Part shown: positions 33,585 through 41,679 of the stretch, piece after piece
Position numbering within the stretch: the stretch's first letter is position 1
How the letters are laid out: each line of letters opens with the position of its first letter
Source of the DNA: VRUE01 sp963707965
Lineage (GTDB): Bacteria > Actinomycetota > Thermoleophilia > Solirubrobacterales > 70-9
Direction: 5' to 3'
NCBI GenBank assembly: GCA_963707965.1
Contig: CAVPRR010000005.1
Coordinates: 1 to 64,000 of the forward strand
Length of the DNA: 64,000 nt
Notes under the pieces: model-generated
Seen by the model: the letters and a program-made list of their open reading frames with translations, nothing else
The model's database searches: none
What the model was told of the DNA's origin: nothing
Translations under genes and position numbers: made by a program

Positions 33585-34011
33585 ATGTCATGCGGACAGT
33601 GTGGTCGATGCAATCGGCTGAAGCCCATTGAAGAATTCGCCTGGCGGCGGAAAGCTCGGGGACAGCGGGATAATTACTGCCGACCCTGTCGCGCCGAGTA
33701 CAAGCAGGAGCACTACGCGGCCAATCGACAGCGAGTACATCGATTCGGCAGGGCCGGCGCCGGCAGAGAGTAGTCGCCGAAGCGCGTCGCCTATCTGGTG
33801 GCCTATCTACGCGCCCACCCCTGTGTGGACTGCGGAGAGACCGATCCCGTCGTGCTGGAGTTCGACCACCTTCGGGACAAGAAGTTCAGCATCGGCAAGG
33901 GTTTTCGCGAGCGGGAATGGCAGAGTGTCCTCGACGAGATGGCGAAGTGCGAGGTCGTTTGTGCAAACTGTCATCGGCGCCGCACCGCTCAACGTGGCGG
34001 CTTCCTTCGAC
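33585..34011 (+). pseudogene. Frameshifted HNH endonuclease gene touching tRNA-Gly
   Basis: Two in-frame blocks separated by a TAG at 33771. Block 1 has a zinc-ribbon-like start (CGQCGRCNRLKPIEEFAW, then CRPC). Block 2 has YLRAHPCVDCGETDPVVLEF, DHLRD and CANCHRRRT, a complete HNH core. Between them the expected linker can be read only by switching frame three times (RQR, then YIDSAG, then RRRQRVVAE, then RVAYLVAYL). The net shift is zero but a stop intervenes. The C-terminal codons run into tRNA-Gly. I judge it inactive as annotated. Confidence 0.75.
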
Positions 34012-34082
34012 GCGGCGGTAGCTCAACGGTAGAGCCTCAGCCTTCCAAGCCGATGACGCGAGTTCGATTCTCGTCCGCCGCT
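34012..34082 (+). tRNA. tRNA-Gly (TCC)
   Basis: 71-nt cloverleaf. Acceptor GCGGCGG/CCGCCGC, D arm GCTC/GAGC, anticodon loop CTTCCAA (anticodon TCC), T arm GCGAG/CTCGT with loop TTCGATT, discriminator T. The anticodon stem has one A-C mismatch in the middle. Confidence 0.92.
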
Positions 34083-34177
34083 TCCGAAGTCGTCGATGCT
34101 CGCCGTGGGCTTCGAGCGCGTCGGCTGCCCGGCTCGATGACCGCGGACTACGCGGCGAGATCTGTGGGAATACCCCG

Positions 34178-34513
34178 ATGAATCGGCCTGCCAAACGGCG
34201 CAGAATCGCGTTGATGACGATTCGAGCCGTGATCGAGAAGCATGGGCACTTCGCGCACGGGGGCAACCCCGACGATGCTGCCGAGACCTGGGCGGAATCG
34301 GGCTTTGAGGGCCCCGAGGTCGAGGAGTGGCTGCTCGCCCGCTGCTACGACCCCAGCGCCGCCCGCGACCTGGCCGACGCCGGTGTGACCCCGGAGATGG
34401 CGAGGATGAAGACCAGCGCCGGTGCCGGTGACTACGTGGACACCGTCGGCTTCAAGGTCTCCGACGGCGACATCGAGGTCGAAGAGGCGCGCGATTTGGT
34501 CGGCGTCCACTGA
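34178..34513 (+). CDS. Conserved-looking small soluble protein of unknown function
   Basis: 111 aa, or 99 aa if it starts at the internal ATG 34214. Composition is acidic and looks coding (AVIEKHGHFAHGGNPDDAA, WAESGFEGPEVEEWLLARCY, TVGFKVSDGDIEVEEARDLV). I do not recognise the family. No signal or membrane segment. It lies between tRNA-Gly and tRNA-Trp with no operon partner. The spacer 34514-34686 downstream shows nothing. Confidence 0.65.
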   Translation: MNRPAKRRRIALMTIRAVIEKHGHFAHGGNPDDAAETWAESGFEGPEVEEWLLARCYDPSAARDLADAGVTPEMARMKTSAGAGDYVDTVGFKVSDGDIEVEEARDLVGVH

Positions 34514-34686
34514 CGCGCAGCCGCTCCAGCTCAGCCCCCGGCGAAGCCGGCGGCGCCCCACGACGGGGCGCTGGCTTTGCCGACCTCGAGGACTCCAGCC
34601 CGGACCGTGCCAGAGACGGGCTCCCCGCCGACTGAGCTTTGACCTCGGCGATCGCGCTGGCGGCCTGTCAAGCGCGGTGCGAAGAA

Positions 34687-34758
34687 CGGGGGAGCCGGGA
34701 TTCGAACCCGGATTCACGGTTTTGGAGACCGTGCGCATAACCGTTAACTCACTCCCCC
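34687..34758 (-). tRNA. tRNA-Trp (CCA), weak D stem
   Basis: 72 nt on the minus strand. Acceptor GGGGGAG/CTCCCCC, anticodon stem ACGGT/ACCGT with loop CTCCAAA giving CCA, T arm CCGGG/CCCGG with loop TTCGAAT, discriminator G as expected for Trp. The D stem pairs poorly (two of four pairs), which is unusual. Still the best reading of the sequence. Confidence 0.8.
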
Positions 34759-34927
34759 AGGCGTCGAAGTTTATGGAGCGCCGGCGTCCGAAGGATTGGC
34801 AAACCTACAGTCGACCTCCCGCGCTGACCTCGCGAATATGACTATGCACGGTGTTTCTTCACGAATCTGTCGGCCTCCATACGAAGCGACCTCAAGCTAC
34901 TTGACTCCTTCGTCGGGCCATGTCGGA

Positions 34928-35011
34928 TGCGGGCGGAGGGACTCGAACCCCCAAGCTCTTTCGAGCACCGGCACCTAAAGCCGGCGTGTTTCCCAATTTC
35001 ACCACGCCCGC
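34928..35011 (-). tRNA. tRNA-Leu (TAG)
   Basis: 84-nt class II tRNA on the minus strand. Acceptor GCGGGCG/CGCCCGC, anticodon stem CCGGC/GCCGG with loop TTTAGGT (anticodon TAG), long variable arm TGCTCGAAAGAGCTT, T loop TTCGAGT, discriminator A. Confidence 0.95.
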
Positions 35012-35071
35012 GTGACCACCATCGTCACGGCTTAACGAGCGGCCAACGCCGCATCGTCGCTCGTAGATTCT

Positions 35072-35614
35072 ATGATCGCAGCCGTGGCGATCGGAGAGGT
35101 GAGGCCGGGCTATGAACTCTGGCACCCCAATCGGGAGAAACCCGAGGTCATCGCGACCAAGTTCGTGATCGTCGCCCTGATGCTGGCAACGGCCGGCATC
35201 TCCGCCCTGATCACGATCACCGGATTCTCGCTGCTCACGGGCGGCACGGGCATGGGGATCGTCTGCTTCATCTTCGCCGGGCTCTACGCGCTCTTTGCCT
35301 ACCGCGTCGCCCGCTGGAGCCGCGGCGTCCTGCCGGTCGCAGCGTCACTGTCGATGATCCTGGCCATCTTCTGCGCCGCCGGCGCCGACAGCTGGTTCGC
35401 TCGCGACAAGGCCGGCTTTGCGGATGCGTCGATCCCGGTGCCCCTGATCGGGCTGCTGATCGTGATCTTGGTCCTCCTGCAGGTTCTGCTGATCGCGGCC
35501 GCCCTCTACGGCTTCACCCAGGACTGGCATGTCGAGGAGGAGCGCCCCATCGGCTCAGGCGAGGACTACGGCGCCGGCGCCCCGCAGGATCAGGGCTCCC
35601 CCCAGCCCGCGTAG
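35072..35614 (+). CDS. Four-helix membrane protein of unknown function
   Basis: 180 aa (ATG 35072) or 176 aa from the GTG 35084. A short N-terminal segment GYELWHPNREKPEVIATKF precedes four hydrophobic helices (about 28-52, 55-76, 84-104, 120-148) and an acidic tail (EEERPIGSGEDYGAGAPQDQ). I do not recognise a named family. It lies alone between two tRNA-Leu genes. Confidence 0.7.
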   Translation: MIAAVAIGEVRPGYELWHPNREKPEVIATKFVIVALMLATAGISALITITGFSLLTGGTGMGIVCFIFAGLYALFAYRVARWSRGVLPVAASLSMILAIFCAAGADSWFARDKAGFADASIPVPLIGLLIVILVLLQVLLIAAALYGFTQDWHVEEERPIGSGEDYGAGAPQDQGSPQPA

Positions 35615-35705
35615 TCACGATCCCGTTGCCTTTCCCGCCCTCCAGGCTGATGCGTCGGCCGCATGTGAATGACCAGCGGCTGGCTTCTAGACTTGATGAG
35701 CACCG

Positions 35706-35789
35706 GCGGCGGTGTCCAAACTGGCAAAGGAGGCGGTCTCAAAAGCCGCTGCCCGCAAGGGCTTGTGGGTTCGAGTCCCACCCGCCGCA
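35706..35789 (+). tRNA. tRNA-Leu (CAA)
   Basis: 84-nt class II tRNA. Acceptor GCGGCGG/CCGCCGC, anticodon stem GCGGT/GCCGC (one wobble) with loop CTCAAAA (anticodon CAA), long variable arm TGCCCGCAAGGGCTT, T loop TTCGAGT, discriminator A. Confidence 0.94.
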
Positions 35790-35838
35790 TCAGGGAGCCC
35801 ATTTCACGTGTCTGGGGACCGTTCTCGGAGCGGCCCGC

Positions 35839-35873
35839 AACACCGTTTCCACGTATTGCATGGAAACGGTGTT
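35839..35873. terminator. Perfect 13-bp hairpin between tRNA-Leu and ABC permease
   Basis: Arms AACACCGTTTCCA (35839-35851) and TGGAAACGGTGTT (35861-35873) with a 9-nt loop. It lies 49 nt after tRNA-Leu(CAA) and 14 nt from the stop of the convergent permease gene. No T tract on the tRNA side apart from GTTTC. Likely bidirectional terminator. Confidence 0.65.
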
Positions 35874-35886
35874 TCGGGGCCCCTGG

Positions 35887-36666
35887 CTAAACCGCCAGGT
35901 CGCGTCGCTCGAAGAGCAGCGCCCCCAACGCGGCAAGCGCCACCGCGGCGAGGGTGACGCCAGCGAAGGCGAGCGGGTCGATCCCGTCCTCGATCGCCCT
36001 GCCGTAGTAGCGGAACACCGAGCCGTAGCGCAGCCAATCGAGGCTGGCGTCGAGGCGGCCAATCAGATCGACCACGTACATCGCAACCAGCACCCCCGCC
36101 ACCGAGCCGGTGACGATCGAGGTGCGCAGCGACCAGCCGGTGACGACAACGCCAAGGCCGGCGAAGACCAGCGCCAGCGGCCAGACGTTGGCGAAGCCGG
36201 CGAGCGCCGCGCCGAGGGAGATCCCGGCGCCGAAGACGGCGCTGCCGGCGACGGTCAGCGCCAGGCTCACGGCGAGCACGGCGGCCAGCTCGACCGCGGT
36301 CGCGACGAAGCCCGCGGCGACGAGGCGGCTGCGGGAGACCGGTGCCGAGAGCAGCACGTCGAGGCGACCGCTCTCAGCGGCGCCGGAGAGGCCGCTGGCC
36401 AGCGAGCGGACCGCCAGGTAGCCGGCCGCGAGCGGCACGATCAGGCTCAGCATCTCCGCGTCGAGGTACTGCTCGACGGTCGACAGGTCGCCTATGCCGA
36501 ATGCCTCTTTGAGAGCGGGTGGATACTCGCTGGCCACCTTCGCGAGGGACTCTTCGACCGACGGGTAGATGGCCACGATAAGCGCCGACATCAGCCCCAG
36601 CGGCAACCCCCATGCGAGCAGCGAGCGGCGGCGTTCGTGCAGCTGGGCGAGAACCAGGGCGATCAT
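35887..36666 (-). CDS. ABC-2-type transporter permease
   Basis: 259 aa with six predicted helices and a large first extracytoplasmic loop (YPSVEESLAKVASEYPPALK), the layout of ABC-2 exporters with a fused EcsB/NatB-like pattern. The start overlaps the ATPase gene by 4 nt, so they form one complex. Substrate unknown; such pairs export lipids, antibiotics or ions. Confidence 0.85.
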   Translation of the reverse strand: MIALVLAQLHERRRSLLAWGLPLGLMSALIVAIYPSVEESLAKVASEYPPALKEAFGIGDLSTVEQYLDAEMLSLIVPLAAGYLAVRSLASGLSGAAESGRLDVLLSAPVSRSRLVAAGFVATAVELAAVLAVSLALTVAGSAVFGAGISLGAALAGFANVWPLALVFAGLGVVVTGWSLRTSIVTGSVAGVLVAMYVVDLIGRLDASLDWLRYGSVFRYYGRAIEDGIDPLAFAGVTLAAVALAALGALLFERRDLAV

Positions 36667-37562
36667 CGCTCCCCCTCCCCCTCCTCGCGGTAGTAGGTGA
36701 GGAAGACCTCCTCCAGGGTCGGGTGGGCCACCTCGAGATCGGCCACGGCGTGGCTGGCGATCGCCTTGACCACCGGGTCGAGGTCGCCGGCCACCTTGAA
36801 GGAGACACGGCCGTCCGCGACCGCCACGTCGCTCACACCGGGCACGCGGCGAAGCTCCTCCTCGCCAACCGGCTCGGCAAACTCCACGGAGACGTGGCGC
36901 TGCGTCTTGCCGAGCAGCTCGTCGATCCGCTCTACCGCGATCAGCCGCCCCTCGCGGATGATCCCAACCCGGTCGCAGACGCGCTCCACCTCGTCGAGCT
37001 CATGCGAGGAGAGGAAGACGGCGCAGCCGCGCTCGCGTTCCTCACGCACCAGCGCCAGGAACTCCTCCTGCATCAGGGGGTCGAGGCCGCTGGTCGGCTC
37101 GTCCAGGATCAGCAGCTCGGGCCGATGGAAGAGGGTCAGGATCAGGCCGACCTTCTGACGGTTGCCGCGCGAGAGCTCGCCGAGCGGGCGGTCGAGGTCG
37201 GCCCGGAAGCGACTCGCGAGCCGCTCCGCGCGGTCGAGGTCGGCGACACCCCGCAGGCTCGCCAGCAGGCCGAGGGCCTCGCGGCCGCTCGCCTTTCTGC
37301 CGTAGCCGAAATCGCCCGGCAGGTTGCCGAGGCGGGAACGGATCGCGACGCTGTCGCGGCGGCTGTCGAGGCCGAAGATGCGGGCGCTGCCGCGGGTCGG
37401 GTGCAGGAGGTCGAGCAGGGTGCGGATCGTCGTCGTCTTGCCGGCCCCGTTGGGACCGAGGAAGCCGAACACCTCGCCCGGCTCGACCGCGAGAGTGACA
37501 TCTTCGATGCCGCGCTCGGCCCCGTAGAACTTGGTCAGGCCCTCGGTCTCGATCGTCGCCAC
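36663..37562 (-). CDS. ABC transporter ATP-binding protein
   Basis: 299 aa from the GTG at 37560-37562 (GAGGA upstream). Walker A GPNGAGKTTT, Q-loop in LGNLPGDFGYG, signature LSRGNRQK (variant of LSGGQ), Walker B LLILDEPTSGLD, H-loop SSHELDE. The variant signature is typical of ABC-2 exporter ATPases. A C-terminal ~80-residue domain follows. Pairs with the permease at 35887. Divergent from acetoacetyl-CoA synthetase. Confidence 0.92.
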   Translation of the reverse strand: MATIETEGLTKFYGAERGIEDVTLAVEPGEVFGFLGPNGAGKTTTIRTLLDLLHPTRGSARIFGLDSRRDSVAIRSRLGNLPGDFGYGRKASGREALGLLASLRGVADLDRAERLASRFRADLDRPLGELSRGNRQKVGLILTLFHRPELLILDEPTSGLDPLMQEEFLALVREERERGCAVFLSSHELDEVERVCDRVGIIREGRLIAVERIDELLGKTQRHVSVEFAEPVGEEELRRVPGVSDVAVADGRVSFKVAGDLDPVVKAIASHAVADLEVAHPTLEEVFLTYYREEGEGER

Positions 37563-37644
37563 GCCGCCATCCTCGCACCGGAAGCGCCCTGCGAACTCCT
37601 CGGCACTCCCGGGCCCGATGCCCAGCGACCGCGGCCACCACGCG

Positions 37645-39657
37645 ATGGCCGATAATCGGCCCGTGAGCGAGGGTCTCGACAGTCCCCTGTGGACGCCGCC
37701 GGCGGAGCTCGTCGAGCGGGCCCGGATGACCGGGTACATGCGCTGGCTCGAGACCGAGCGTGGGCAGAGCTTCGACGGCTATCACGAGCTGTGGCGCTGG
37801 TCGGTCGATGACCTGGAGAGCTTCTGGTCGTCGATCTGGGACTTCTTCGAGGTGCAGGCCGACGGCGGTTTCGACCAGGTGCTCAGCGGCCACGAGATGC
37901 CGGGCGCCAGGTGGTTCGCCGGCGCGCGGCTCAACTACGCCGAGCACGTCTTCGCCGGCAAGGACGACGCCGACGCCGCGATCCTGCATGCCTCCGAGCT
38001 GCGCGAGCTGAGCGAGCTGAGCTGGGGAGAACTGCGCGTGCAGGTCGCGGCGATCGCCGCCGGCCTTCGCGAGCTGGGCGTCGAGCGCGGCGACCGGGTG
38101 GTCGCCTACCTGCCGAACATCCCCGAGGCGATCGTCGCCTTCCTCGCCTCGGCATCGATCGGCGCGACCTGGTCCAGCTGCTCGCCCGACTTCGGCGCGG
38201 CCAGCGTGATCGATCGCTTCGCGCAGATCGAACCCAAGGTGCTCTTTGCGGTCGACGGCTACCGCTACGGCGGCAAGGACTTCGACCGCCGCGAGGTGGT
38301 CGCCGAGCTGCGAGCGGCGATGCCCAGCCTGCAGCACACGGTGGTCGTCCCCTACCTGGACCCCGACCAGGATCGCGCACCGGCGGACAGCGCGAAACTG
38401 AGTGACACGATGAATTGGGAGGAGCTGATTGCAGCCGGCGAGGGCGCCGAGCTGCGCTTCGAGCGCGTCCCCTTCGACCACCCGCTCTGGGTCCTCTACT
38501 CCTCCGGCACCACCGGCCTGCCGAAAGCGATCGTCCAGGGCCAGGGGGGCATCCTGCTCGAGCACCTGAAGAAGCTCCACCTGCACGTCGACGCCCACCC
38601 CGGCGACCGCCTCTTCTGGTTCACCACAACCGGCTGGATGATGTGGAACTTCCTGGTCTCAGGACTGCTCACCCGCGCCGCGATCGTCCTCTACGACGGC
38701 AACCCCGGCCATCCCGACATGGGCGTCCTCTGGGACCTCGCCGAGCGAGCAGGCATCACCATGTTCGGCACCAGCGCCTCATACATCGCGGCCTGCATGA
38801 AGGCCGGGGTCGAACCGAGCGTCGGGCGCGACCTGGGCGCTCTCAGGTCGGTCGGCTCAACCGGCTCTCCCCTCTCCCCCGAGGGTTTCGACTGGATCTA
38901 CGAGCAGCTCGGCTCCGACACCTGGCTCTTCTCGACCAGCGGCGGCACCGACCTCTGCACCGCCTTCGTCGGCGGTGTGCCGCTGCTCCCCGTCTACCGC
39001 GGCGAGCTGCAGGGGCGAGCGCTGGGCGCCGCGATTGAGGCCTGGGACGAGGACGGCAACGCCGTGATCGATCAGGTTGGGGAGCTGGTCGTCACCAGGC
39101 CGATGCCCTCAATGCCTGTCTTCTTCTGGGGCGACCCCGACGGCAGCCGCTATCGCGCCAGCTACTTCGAGCACTTCCCGGGGGTCTGGCGGCACGGCGA
39201 CTGGATCGAGATCACCTCGCGCGGCACCGCCGTCATCTACGGCCGCTCCGACTCGACGATCAACCGGGCCGGCATCCGCATGGGGACGAGCGAGATCTAC
39301 CGCGCCGTGCTCGGCATCGACGACGTGGTGGATGCGCTCGTGGTCGACACTCCGCGCCCCGGCACCGAGGGCTGGATGCCGCTCTTCGTCGTGCTCCGCG
39401 ATGGCGCTGAGCTCGACGACGATCTGCGCCGGGAGATCGCACGCCGCGTTCGCCGGCAGTGCTCGCCCCGCCATGTCCCCGACGAGGTGTTCCAGATTGC
39501 GGAGGTCCCGCGCACCCTGAGCGGCAAGGCGCTGGAGGTGCCGGTGAAGCGCATCCTGATGGGAACCCCGGCCGAGCAGGCGGCCAGCCGGGACTCGCTT
39601 GCGAACCCTGCCGCGCTCGACTGGTTCGTCGAGCTGGCGGGCGGCCTGGACACCTGA
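37645..39657 (+). CDS. Acetoacetate-CoA ligase (acetoacetyl-CoA synthetase)
   Basis: 670 aa, the normal length for AACS (~650). ANL-superfamily motifs: N-terminal ACS linker domain (MRWLETERGQSFDGYHELWR), A3 core LYSSGTTGLPKAIVQG, A5-like LFSTSGGTDLCTAF, A8 hinge YGRSDSTINRAGIRMGTSEI and C-terminal catalytic Lys in RTLSGKALEVPVKR. It activates acetoacetate with ATP and CoA in the cytoplasm. Start ATG 37645 gives the standard N-terminus. Fits with HMG-CoA lyase nearby, which makes acetoacetate. Confidence 0.93.
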   Translation: MADNRPVSEGLDSPLWTPPAELVERARMTGYMRWLETERGQSFDGYHELWRWSVDDLESFWSSIWDFFEVQADGGFDQVLSGHEMPGARWFAGARLNYAEHVFAGKDDADAAILHASELRELSELSWGELRVQVAAIAAGLRELGVERGDRVVAYLPNIPEAIVAFLASASIGATWSSCSPDFGAASVIDRFAQIEPKVLFAVDGYRYGGKDFDRREVVAELRAAMPSLQHTVVVPYLDPDQDRAPADSAKLSDTMNWEELIAAGEGAELRFERVPFDHPLWVLYSSGTTGLPKAIVQGQGGILLEHLKKLHLHVDAHPGDRLFWFTTTGWMMWNFLVSGLLTRAAIVLYDGNPGHPDMGVLWDLAERAGITMFGTSASYIAACMKAGVEPSVGRDLGALRSVGSTGSPLSPEGFDWIYEQLGSDTWLFSTSGGTDLCTAFVGGVPLLPVYRGELQGRALGAAIEAWDEDGNAVIDQVGELVVTRPMPSMPVFFWGDPDGSRYRASYFEHFPGVWRHGDWIEITSRGTAVIYGRSDSTINRAGIRMGTSEIYRAVLGIDDVVDALVVDTPRPGTEGWMPLFVVLRDGAELDDDLRREIARRVRRQCSPRHVPDEVFQIAEVPRTLSGKALEVPVKRILMGTPAEQAASRDSLANPAALDWFVELAGGLDT

Positions 39658-39735
39658 TCGGACTCAAGCTGTTGGCAGCCCCCGCGGTCGGCTGCGGGCG
39701 TTGGCGAGCGCTCCACCAACCGCACGGCATTCCTC

Positions 39736-40152
39736 TCAGCTGAGGACCTGCACCACGACGGTCCGCTCCCGCGGCCGGTCGTCGAAGTCGAGCAGCACCA
39801 GCTGCTGCCAGGTGCCGAGCGCGAGGCGGCCGCCCAGGACCGGCACCGCCTCGGAGGAGCCCACCACCGAGGCCCGCTGGTGGGCGTGGGAATTGGTGTC
39901 GTGGTTGAGACGGTTGTGCTCGTAGTCCCCGCTGGCTGGGACGAGTCGCTCCAGCATCTCCCTGAGGTCGTGGACGCCGCCGGGCTCGAACTCCATCGTG
40001 GCGATCGCCGCCGTCGAACCCCGTACGAAGACGAGCGCCTGCGCCTCCTCGGCGCCAGCCCCCTCGACCACTCGCTGGACCTCCGCAGTGATGTCGAGGA
40101 CGTCGGTGTCGCCCTCAGTGGAGAACCGCAGCTCCGCAGTATGGACCGCCAT
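39736..40152 (-). CDS. YjbQ-family protein (UPF0047)
   Basis: 138 aa. Conserved signatures FVRGSTAAIATMEFEPG (corresponding to the HTTA/x-type loop), NHDTNSHAHQRASVVGSS and LALGTWQQLVLLDFD are typical of the YjbQ fold. Secondary thiamine phosphate synthase activity has been reported for E. coli YjbQ, but the physiological role is unclear. Here an Asn replaces part of the common HxDxN-type strand. Start ATG 40152. Single gene. Confidence 0.85.
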   Translation of the reverse strand: MAVHTAELRFSTEGDTDVLDITAEVQRVVEGAGAEEAQALVFVRGSTAAIATMEFEPGGVHDLREMLERLVPASGDYEHNRLNHDTNSHAHQRASVVGSSEAVPVLGGRLALGTWQQLVLLDFDDRPRERTVVVQVLS

Positions 40153-40223
40153 GGCGGCGAAGTTACCGAAGGCAGCGCGCAACCGGCGGTGGGACCCACG
40201 GGCCCCGAGCGGGGCGGTGGGGG

Positions 40224-40961
40224 CTACGGCGTCCGGCGCCGCAGGGTCGCGGCACCGAGCGCCAGCAGCAGAACGATCGACGTGGCGACCACCACAACGT
40301 CAAGCGCCCCCCGCGCCCCGAGCGAGCCATCCGTCGTGACCCGGTCGAGCGCATCGAAGGCGTAGGTCAGCGGCATCGCGGCGGAGGCGACCTGGAGTAC
40401 CTCCGCCATCTGGTCGCGGGCGACGAACAGACCGCAAAGGAGGAGCTGCGGAAAGACGATCGCCGGCATGAACTGCACCGCCTGGAACTCCGTCCTGGCG
40501 AAGGCGCTGACGAACAGACCGAGCGACATTCCGAGCAGGGCATTGCCGACCGCGAGCGCGACGACCACGGCGGTCGAGCCGGCCACGTTCAGCCCCAGGG
40601 GGCCGAAAGCCACGGCGGCGGCGATCAGCGCCTGCAGGATGCCGACCAGCGCGAAGGCGATTCCGTAGCCGAACAGCAGGTCCAGCTTTGCCAGAGGCAG
40701 CGTCATCAGCCGCTCCAGCGTCCCCGTCGTCCGCTCCCGCAGCATCGTGATCGAGGTGACGACGAACATCGTGCTGAACGGGAAGAGCCCGACCAGCGGT
40801 CCGCCCACCTGCTGGAAGGCCGCCGGGTCCTGGTCGAAGGCGCCGCGCAGCAGGGTCAGCAGGAACGGCGAGACGCCGAGCATCAGCACAACCGTCCGGG
40901 GATCGCGGCGGAGCTGGGTGAGCACCCGCACCGCGACTGCCGAGGTGACCCGCGGGCTCAA
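40224..40961 (-). CDS. ABC-2-type transporter permease (DrrB-like)
   Basis: 245 aa with six helices. The segment MLRERTTGTLERLMTLPL between helices 2 and 3 is the classic ABC-2 permease coupling region. The start overlaps the ATPase gene by 4 nt. Probably an exporter of hydrophobic compounds; specificity unknown. Confidence 0.88.
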   Translation of the reverse strand: MSPRVTSAVAVRVLTQLRRDPRTVVLMLGVSPFLLTLLRGAFDQDPAAFQQVGGPLVGLFPFSTMFVVTSITMLRERTTGTLERLMTLPLAKLDLLFGYGIAFALVGILQALIAAAVAFGPLGLNVAGSTAVVVALAVGNALLGMSLGLFVSAFARTEFQAVQFMPAIVFPQLLLCGLFVARDQMAEVLQVASAAMPLTYAFDALDRVTTDGSLGARGALDVVVVATSIVLLLALGAATLRRRTP

Positions 40962-41677
40962 GCCTCAGCCTCCGCTTCGATCAGCGCAAGAAACGCCTCG
41001 TCGAGCTGCTGGCGGCCGGTGCGCCGGCGCAGGCCGTCGGGGCTCTCGGTGGCGAGCAGGCGCCCCTCGCGCATGAGGAGGAGCTCGTCACAATGCTCCG
41101 CCTCCTCCATCACGTGACTGGAGACCAGCAGCGTGGCACCGGTGGCGGCCAGCTCGGCGAACGTCGCCCAGAGATCGCGGCGCAGCACCGGGTCAAGGCC
41201 CACGGTCGGCTCGTCCAGGACCAGCACCTCCGGCTCGCCGAGCATTGCGGTGGCGAGCGAGACCCGCGCGCGCTGGCCGCCCGAGAGGTTGGAGACGATC
41301 CGGTCGGCGTGGGGCTCGAGCGCGACCGTCTCGATCACCTGATCGGTGCGATCCTGGCCCACGCCGAGCACCCGTCCGAAGAAGTGGAGGTTCTCGCGCA
41401 CGGTCAGGTCGCCGTAGACCGAGGGGGCCTGCGTCAGATATCCGGCCCGCGGGCGCAGCGACCGCGACCCCGCCGGCTCGCCGAGAACCGCGACCCGCCC
41501 CGACTCGACGATCTGCACTCCGACGATCGCGCGCATCAGGGTGCTCTTGCCGCAACCGCTCGGGCCGAGCAGGCCCGTCACCCTGCCGCGCGCAACCGAG
41601 AAGGAGAGACCGTGCAGCACCTCTGTTCCGCCCCGCCGGACGCGGAGCCCCTCCACCGCTATCGCCGGGACACTCAA
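40958..41677 (-). CDS. ABC transporter ATP-binding protein (DrrA-like)
   Basis: 239 aa. Walker A GPSGCGKSTL, Q-loop GYLTQAPSVYG, signature LSGGQRAR, Walker B VLVLDEPTVGLD, H-loop SSHVMEE. Pairs with the downstream permease. Its start lies 2 nt after the stop of the acyl-CoA carboxylase gene, so it may be on the same transcript. Confidence 0.93.
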   Translation of the reverse strand: MSVPAIAVEGLRVRRGGTEVLHGLSFSVARGRVTGLLGPSGCGKSTLMRAIVGVQIVESGRVAVLGEPAGSRSLRPRAGYLTQAPSVYGDLTVRENLHFFGRVLGVGQDRTDQVIETVALEPHADRIVSNLSGGQRARVSLATAMLGEPEVLVLDEPTVGLDPVLRRDLWATFAELAATGATLLVSSHVMEEAEHCDELLLMREGRLLATESPDGLRRRTGRQQLDEAFLALIEAEAEA

Positions 41678-41679
41678 CG

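Noticed and set aside
37042..38598. Long minus-strand frame across the ABC ATPase and the start of AACS
   Set aside because: Antisense to the AACS gene with no domain; the ATPase lies in another frame with all motifs.
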